Shown: piece after piece, positions 60,770-64,000 of the stretch
Position numbering within the stretch: position 1 is the first letter of the stretch
Layout of the letters: every line of letters begins with the position of its first letter
Assembly (NCBI GenBank): GCA_963920635.1
Contig: OY987307.1
Coordinates: forward strand, 6,262,001 to 6,326,000
Direction of reading: 5' to 3'
Length of the DNA: 64,000 nucleotides
Source of the DNA: Pseudeuparius sepicola
Taxonomy: Eukaryota > Arthropoda > Insecta > Coleoptera > Anthribidae
Notes under the pieces: generated by a model
Told to the model about the DNA's origin: nothing
What the model saw: the letters and a program-made list of their open reading frames with translations, nothing else
The model's database searches: none
Made by a program: the position numbers and the translations under genes

Positions 60770-61490
60770 AATGTTGACTACAGTGTTGGCGGGATAGCAT
60801 GGGAAAGCATCTTGTGCTATTCCTAAAGCTACGGCTTTAGTTTTCGCCTCATTGTGACGATAACTTAGAGGGTGAAAACCGAGAAGGTTTTGGTTTGGCT
60901 GTTTGTTCTGGTACACGACAGCAGAGGCATATGGGCTGGGGCCGCATCGCGTACAGCGTTGCGAACTGCTTCGGATGTTACTCCTAAGCATGGGATTTCT
61001 TCATACAGATTGTGGATGTTATTATCAACACCGTCTGCTGGTGCAGCTAGTGTTCCAAAATATCCTCCAAAGTTTCCAATTACCGCTTCGGGCATGCGTG
61101 GAAAAGTTGGATAGAGGTGTTGCTTATTCATTGTAAGCACGGTACCAAATTATAGCAATTGCAAGAGAATTAGCTCGGGGACTGTGAAAGTCAGGGACTG
61201 AATCAAAGTGATAATATCAGCTTCGTGTTCAGTGAGGGCCTGGTTAAGTTTTTGTTTCAAAGTGATGAAACGAAACCAGAGCATTGCAGCAGTGTAGTAC
61301 TTCAGATACTCCATGAGCATTACCTTGCCGAAGTTTTAGTCATCGGTTAGGACTTCTGCGTAGGTATCTCTGGCGATTTTTATTGCTGTGGGGGCGGATG
61401 GCAAGAACGTGATTCTTTGATTTGTCTCACGCACTTGCATTCCGGTAGCGAACACAGAGTGCTCACGACAGCAGCCGGCCGCCACCCACG
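60770..61490 (-). pseudogene. Unidentified broken coding segment between Penelope ends
   Basis: On the minus strand, conceptual translation is protein-like over about 230 codons. It includes TAIKIARDTYAEVLTDD, LKYYTAAMLWFRFITLKQK, YPTFPRMPEAVIGNFGGYF and, after a frameshift near 60950, LLGFHPLSYRHNEAK. Two in-frame stops and the frameshift break it. I cannot name the family. The composition and lack of zinc fingers or transposase motifs leave open a retroposed host or viral mRNA (an RNA-virus capsid-like origin is one possibility, unproven). It is flanked by inverted copies of a Penelope end. Confidence 0.5.
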
Positions 61491-61496
61491 TTACTT

Positions 61497-61565
61497 GCTT
61501 GCATTAGCTATTTTTATAATTTTAATTTAATATACAATTTGTCCAAACTCTGCATAAATCATTGG
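61497..61565 (-). repeat. Inverted repeat arm, Penelope end (right)
   Basis: Read on the minus strand it matches 60690-60757 almost base for base. The pair encloses the unidentified coding segment. Confidence 0.85.
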
Positions 61566-61701
61566 AAATACTGATTATTAATGCAAACTTACAGGTTTAG
61601 ACGCCTCAGCGTTGGCCGTCTCATCAACGCCCCGAGTTGGCTGAAAGTAAATGGGGCAAATGAGAATCAAATGGGAAATAAAAATAATAAGACTACCAAA
61701 C

Positions 61702-61749
61702 GGCAATCGCTTAAAACGGCAATCGCTTAAAACGGCAATCGCTTAAAAC
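61702..61749. repeat. Three tandem copies of a 16-bp sequence
   Basis: CGGCAATCGCTTAAAA occurs three times in a row without change. The number is too low to call a satellite, and no function is evident. Confidence 0.93.
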
Positions 61750-62351
61750 GTGGATTTACACTGCTCTGAAGTTAAAAAAGCGGCGAATGACACAAGCTCG
61801 GAACACAACGGTGAAGCACGGGCGAACTGAAGAGGAAACGGTGAACACATCCTATGTATACCGCAACTGTGTTGCCGAAATTTTCCTGAACGTTAGGGAG
61901 ACACGCCGACTGGAGGAAAGCAAAGTTGTCAGATTGGTGAAAGTTTCCTGATAGTCCGATATCACGTTCTGCCGCGTGGTTCTGCCTGGCGCGAACGGCC
62001 GGAGAAAGCCAGCCAGCCGACGCGCGACCACGCCGCCGCACAGTGGGTTTTCCTTATATCTAGCGAATAAAAATTAAATCAACGTCAAATCTTTATTAGT
62101 CTAAAACTGTATGTATTCTGTTGCTTGATAAAGTATCAATTATTGATATTATAACTTTATGTATAGAGGGTGCTTCAATAGAGGGAGCATTCATATTTTT
62201 GTAGCAGATTGTATAAAAATAATTCTTTACATCTAGGGAATAAAAAATCGTAATCTTGTTTTTTGACCAGATTACTAAGTTTTTTATTAATCAACTATGC
62301 GCTCTATATCTCTATTTCTCTATATTTACAAAAATACATTTATTACCAATA
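61750..62351. other. Unassigned single-copy DNA with a GC-rich patch
   Basis: The region 61930-62045 is unusually GC- and CpG-rich for this window (for example GCCAGCCAGCCGACGCGCG). A minus-strand open frame across 61772-62041 results from it and has no recognisable domain, so it is not called a gene. It could be part of an unrecognised element or a promoter-like patch. Confidence 0.35.
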
Positions 62352-62777
62352 CAGGGTGTCCCTTCCTGAAGTATTATAATTCGTTGGCTTATAACTTGAA
62401 AACGAAAAGAGATATCGAGATGCGGACGAGACAGGATTACTTAGAATTTCTTGATTTTTTTTGGGAAGTGTTTCTACATTTATTATGACACATAACGAGA
62501 CGTACAGGATGAGTAGTAACATAACATTTCCCACTAAAACTTTTTTATTTTCAACGTTAGACTGAAAAGTTAAACCCAATAATTGTAGGAAATGCATTCA
62601 ACAATCAAATTGATGTTATGTGCTCGGCTACTAAGCAACCATGTAAAATCAAGTAGGTATTCTGTGTTATTGACACTAATGTCAAACTAAAGGTAGTTGT
62701 CATGGTAAAATTTCAAGCAAAAATAAAATCTGATAATATATCAAGTTCGTTCGTCGAAAAATTATAGATTTAAAAAT
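62352..62777. mobile_element. Possible MITE end and unassigned DNA
   Basis: CAGGGTGTCCCTTCCTGAAG at 62352 is a typical inward mariner-type MITE end, preceded by TA. TATAACTTGAAAACGAAAAGAGATATC downstream is also MITE-like. No inverted partner end was identified before the small open reading frame at 62778. Confidence 0.4.
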
Positions 62778-63065
62778 ATGTCTGGAAATAACAATAGAAA
62801 TAGATATATTATTGCTGAGAGAAGTGCCACGGAGCAACTGATGGTTGAAATATTTGACAGGCATTTTAGGCCTGCTTTGCGGGAGCTAAGTCAAAATGCC
62901 TTGGTAGCGTTTATCCACGGGCCTCAAGCGGTACCGCAGTTAGACAGGGCCAGTTTCAGACAAGAGGTAATACATTTACTGGAAACGATTACCCATTCTG
63001 GGGAAACGGGTTTAATCTCATCGCCCAACGAAGACAATACCGGGACTGCACCAAATGAAGAGTAA
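62778..63065 (+). CDS. Hypothetical 95-residue protein
   Basis: An uninterrupted frame begins MSGNNNRNRYIIAERSATE, has a balanced, soluble composition with a plausible helix (LMVEIFDRHFRPALRELSQ) and ends in an acidic tail (SSPNEDNTGTAPNEE). The context before the ATG (AAAAATATG) is acceptable for an insect start, and an AATAAA lies 35 bp after the stop (about 63100). GC content is higher than the flanks, which favours real coding over chance. No family is recognised. It may be a small gene, a single exon, or the first frame of a transposable element. It points away from the minus-strand frame at 63548-64000. Confidence 0.5.
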   Translation: MSGNNNRNRYIIAERSATEQLMVEIFDRHFRPALRELSQNALVAFIHGPQAVPQLDRASFRQEVIHLLETITHSGETGLISSPNEDNTGTAPNEE

Positions 63066-63547
63066 TAGTATTTTGTTGTAGGTATTCTTGTAATTGAAAA
63101 ATAAAACCATAATATAGTATATTAACTAGTTTTTTTGTAATGTAAACGAAACTCTAGACATGAGTACTAAATATGACCTACATAATAATATTTACAATAA
63201 GCAGTACTTGCAATAAAGTACATAGTTTGAAGGTTCAAAGTAACAGGATTTCTGCCAAAATATTTGTTTTTTTTTTGTTTACTAGGTCATGTTGAACGCT
63301 CTCTTGCCTTGTGCTAATCTTAACTTAAACTTACTACTTACTAAACCTAAAATAAGCTTTTGAAAAGGGCCGCAAATTAACTAAAATGTAACTGATGTGA
63401 AACCATATATCGAAACTGATATTACACAAAATTAAATTGATATTGATATTTAGGCGAAAGACTTAAAAGTTAGAAATGATTTAGAAGGCAATTATAATTA
63501 AAACGACTATGACTAAAATAACGTAACTTAACCTAGACAAAAAAACG
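63066..63547. other. Intergenic, AT-rich, nothing recognised
   Basis: Convergent 3' flanks of the two neighbouring frames. An AATAAA polyadenylation-type signal is near 63100 on the plus strand. No other structure was seen. Confidence 0.45.
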
Positions 63548-64000
63548 TTACTCATCTGAGTATTCAGAATCAACGCTGTCGATATTACTAGTACTATCAT
63601 CATCTAATGAACTAGGTATTGCAGGATCCGATAATAATGCAATAACCTGGCTATCAAGTGACAAATTATGGTTACTTTTTGAAAAACTGCTTGACTTGGA
63701 TAGGCTAGATATTATTGGATCAGAGGAAACTAATAAACAATTTAATAAATCCCTCATAGTTTTTTCTCGAGAAGACTTCCTGGTGTTAAATTCCCTATAT
63801 TTCTTAAAATCCTTATTCCTGGATTCAAGAGCTTCCTCTGAAAATACACCTATTGGAAGTATAGCTTCTTTGATGATATCAGCACCATGAATAAGGATTT
63901 TATGAATACTGGACGGCATATAGTACCACGAATAGCATTCGACATATTTCTCTGCAGTCTTTTTTGTATATTCTTTGAATGCTTCTACATTGATTGCGTA
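63548..64000 (-). CDS. C-terminal part of an uncharacterised conserved insect protein (partial)
   Basis: The minus-strand frame enters from the window edge and runs 150 codons without a break to TAA at 63548-63550. It reads VECYSWYYMPSSIHKILIHG, then ADIIKEAILPIGVFSEEALE, then SRNKDFKKYREFNTRKSSRE, and ends in Ser/Asp-rich sequence (DDDSTSNIDSVDSEYSDE). I recall the motif order WYYMP..HK.L.HG / LPIG.FSEEA.EARNK / TRK.SR / SSDP.IS as the C-terminus of multi-copy proteins in insect genomes, probably transposon-associated, but I cannot name the family or its reaction. The start lies beyond the window. The unbroken frame suggests a recent copy or a working gene. Confidence 0.65.
   Translation of the reverse strand, partial: YAINVEAFKEYTKKTAEKYVECYSWYYMPSSIHKILIHGADIIKEAILPIGVFSEEALESRNKDFKKYREFNTRKSSREKTMRDLLNCLLVSSDPIISSLSKSSSFSKSNHNLSLDSQVIALLSDPAIPSSLDDDSTSNIDSVDSEYSDE

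Larger units (their letters stand above)
58350..60770 (-). mobile_element. Decayed Penelope-like element with terminal repeats
   Basis: A GCTAATGCAAGCTTT block followed by CACAATTT occurs at the downstream end (about 58366) and again, in the same direction, at the upstream end (about 60747). This fits the terminal direct repeats of Penelope-like elements. Between them the minus strand carries N-terminal, RT and GIY-YIG parts in order. An inverted copy of the upstream end (60690-60757) lies at 61497-61565. Confidence 0.75.

Noticed and set aside
61772..62041. 89-codon Arg/Ala-rich frame on the minus strand
   Set aside because: Explained by a local CpG-rich patch with few stop codons; no recognisable motif.

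Overview
This is a eukaryotic window, almost certainly from an arthropod and most likely an insect. It is AT-rich, has no operons, ribosome-binding sites or bacterial RNA genes, and is dominated by broken transposable elements: mariner elements including a rosa-type DD41D copy, pogo, Penelope-like elements with GIY-YIG, a non-LTR retrotransposon tail, many TA-flanked MITEs, and a Polinton/adintovirus-like relic. The species cannot be told from sequence alone, and no intact host gene is recognised.

Positions 1-56843 hold four head-to-tail copies of one unit of about 14.4 kb, plus the first ~139 bp of a fifth. Unit starts are 1, 14413, 28831, 43240 and 56844; unit lengths are 14412, 14418, 14409 and 13604 bp. 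The copies are near-identical. The length differences are fully explained by six indels: a 7-bp indel, a poly-T length change, a 3-bp deletion, an 18-bp deletion, a poly-A change, a 190-bp repeat present once or twice, and a 603-bp MITE that is absent from unit 4 together with its TA duplication. The array runs off the left edge of the window.

Layout of one unit (unit-1 coordinates): left terminal repeat (1-70); (TAA)9; a 3'-truncated mariner-like transposase on the minus strand (168-691); a Penelope-like RT fragment (812-1623); a 190-bp tandem duplication (2861-3240); a non-LTR retrotransposon tail (3690-4125); a 680-bp palindromic MITE (4691-5370); then the relic of a Polinton/adintovirus-like element, comprising a small conserved protein (5583-5809), a parvoviral-type phospholipase A2 domain (5923-6282) and a hydrophobic core protein joined to an adenain-like protease (6340-7028). 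The relic ends at a 120-bp hairpin palindrome (7223-7342) built from inverted copies of the left terminal repeat. The second half carries a 5S-like fragment, the 603-bp MITE (7970-8572), a rosa-like transposase broken by one base (9759-10810) head to head with an inverted, internally deleted relative (10916-11438), a pogo-family transposase tail (11540-12060), a GAGATTT-type minisatellite, and several small MITEs. Every coding remnant has the same stops and frameshifts in all units apart from a few unit-specific changes, so the genes were dead before the unit was amplified.

Positions 56983-64000 are single-copy: a small hAT-like MITE, an inverted relative of the minisatellite element, a decayed but nearly full-length Penelope-like element on the minus strand with terminal repeats (about 58350-60770), an unidentified broken coding segment trapped between inverted Penelope ends (60770-61490), a 16-bp triplicate, and two open reading frames of unknown function (62778-63065 plus; 63548-64000 minus, running off the edge). 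Nothing here forms a working pathway. The interest lies in the architecture: a recent, large-unit tandem array whose period is set by virus-like terminal repeats.
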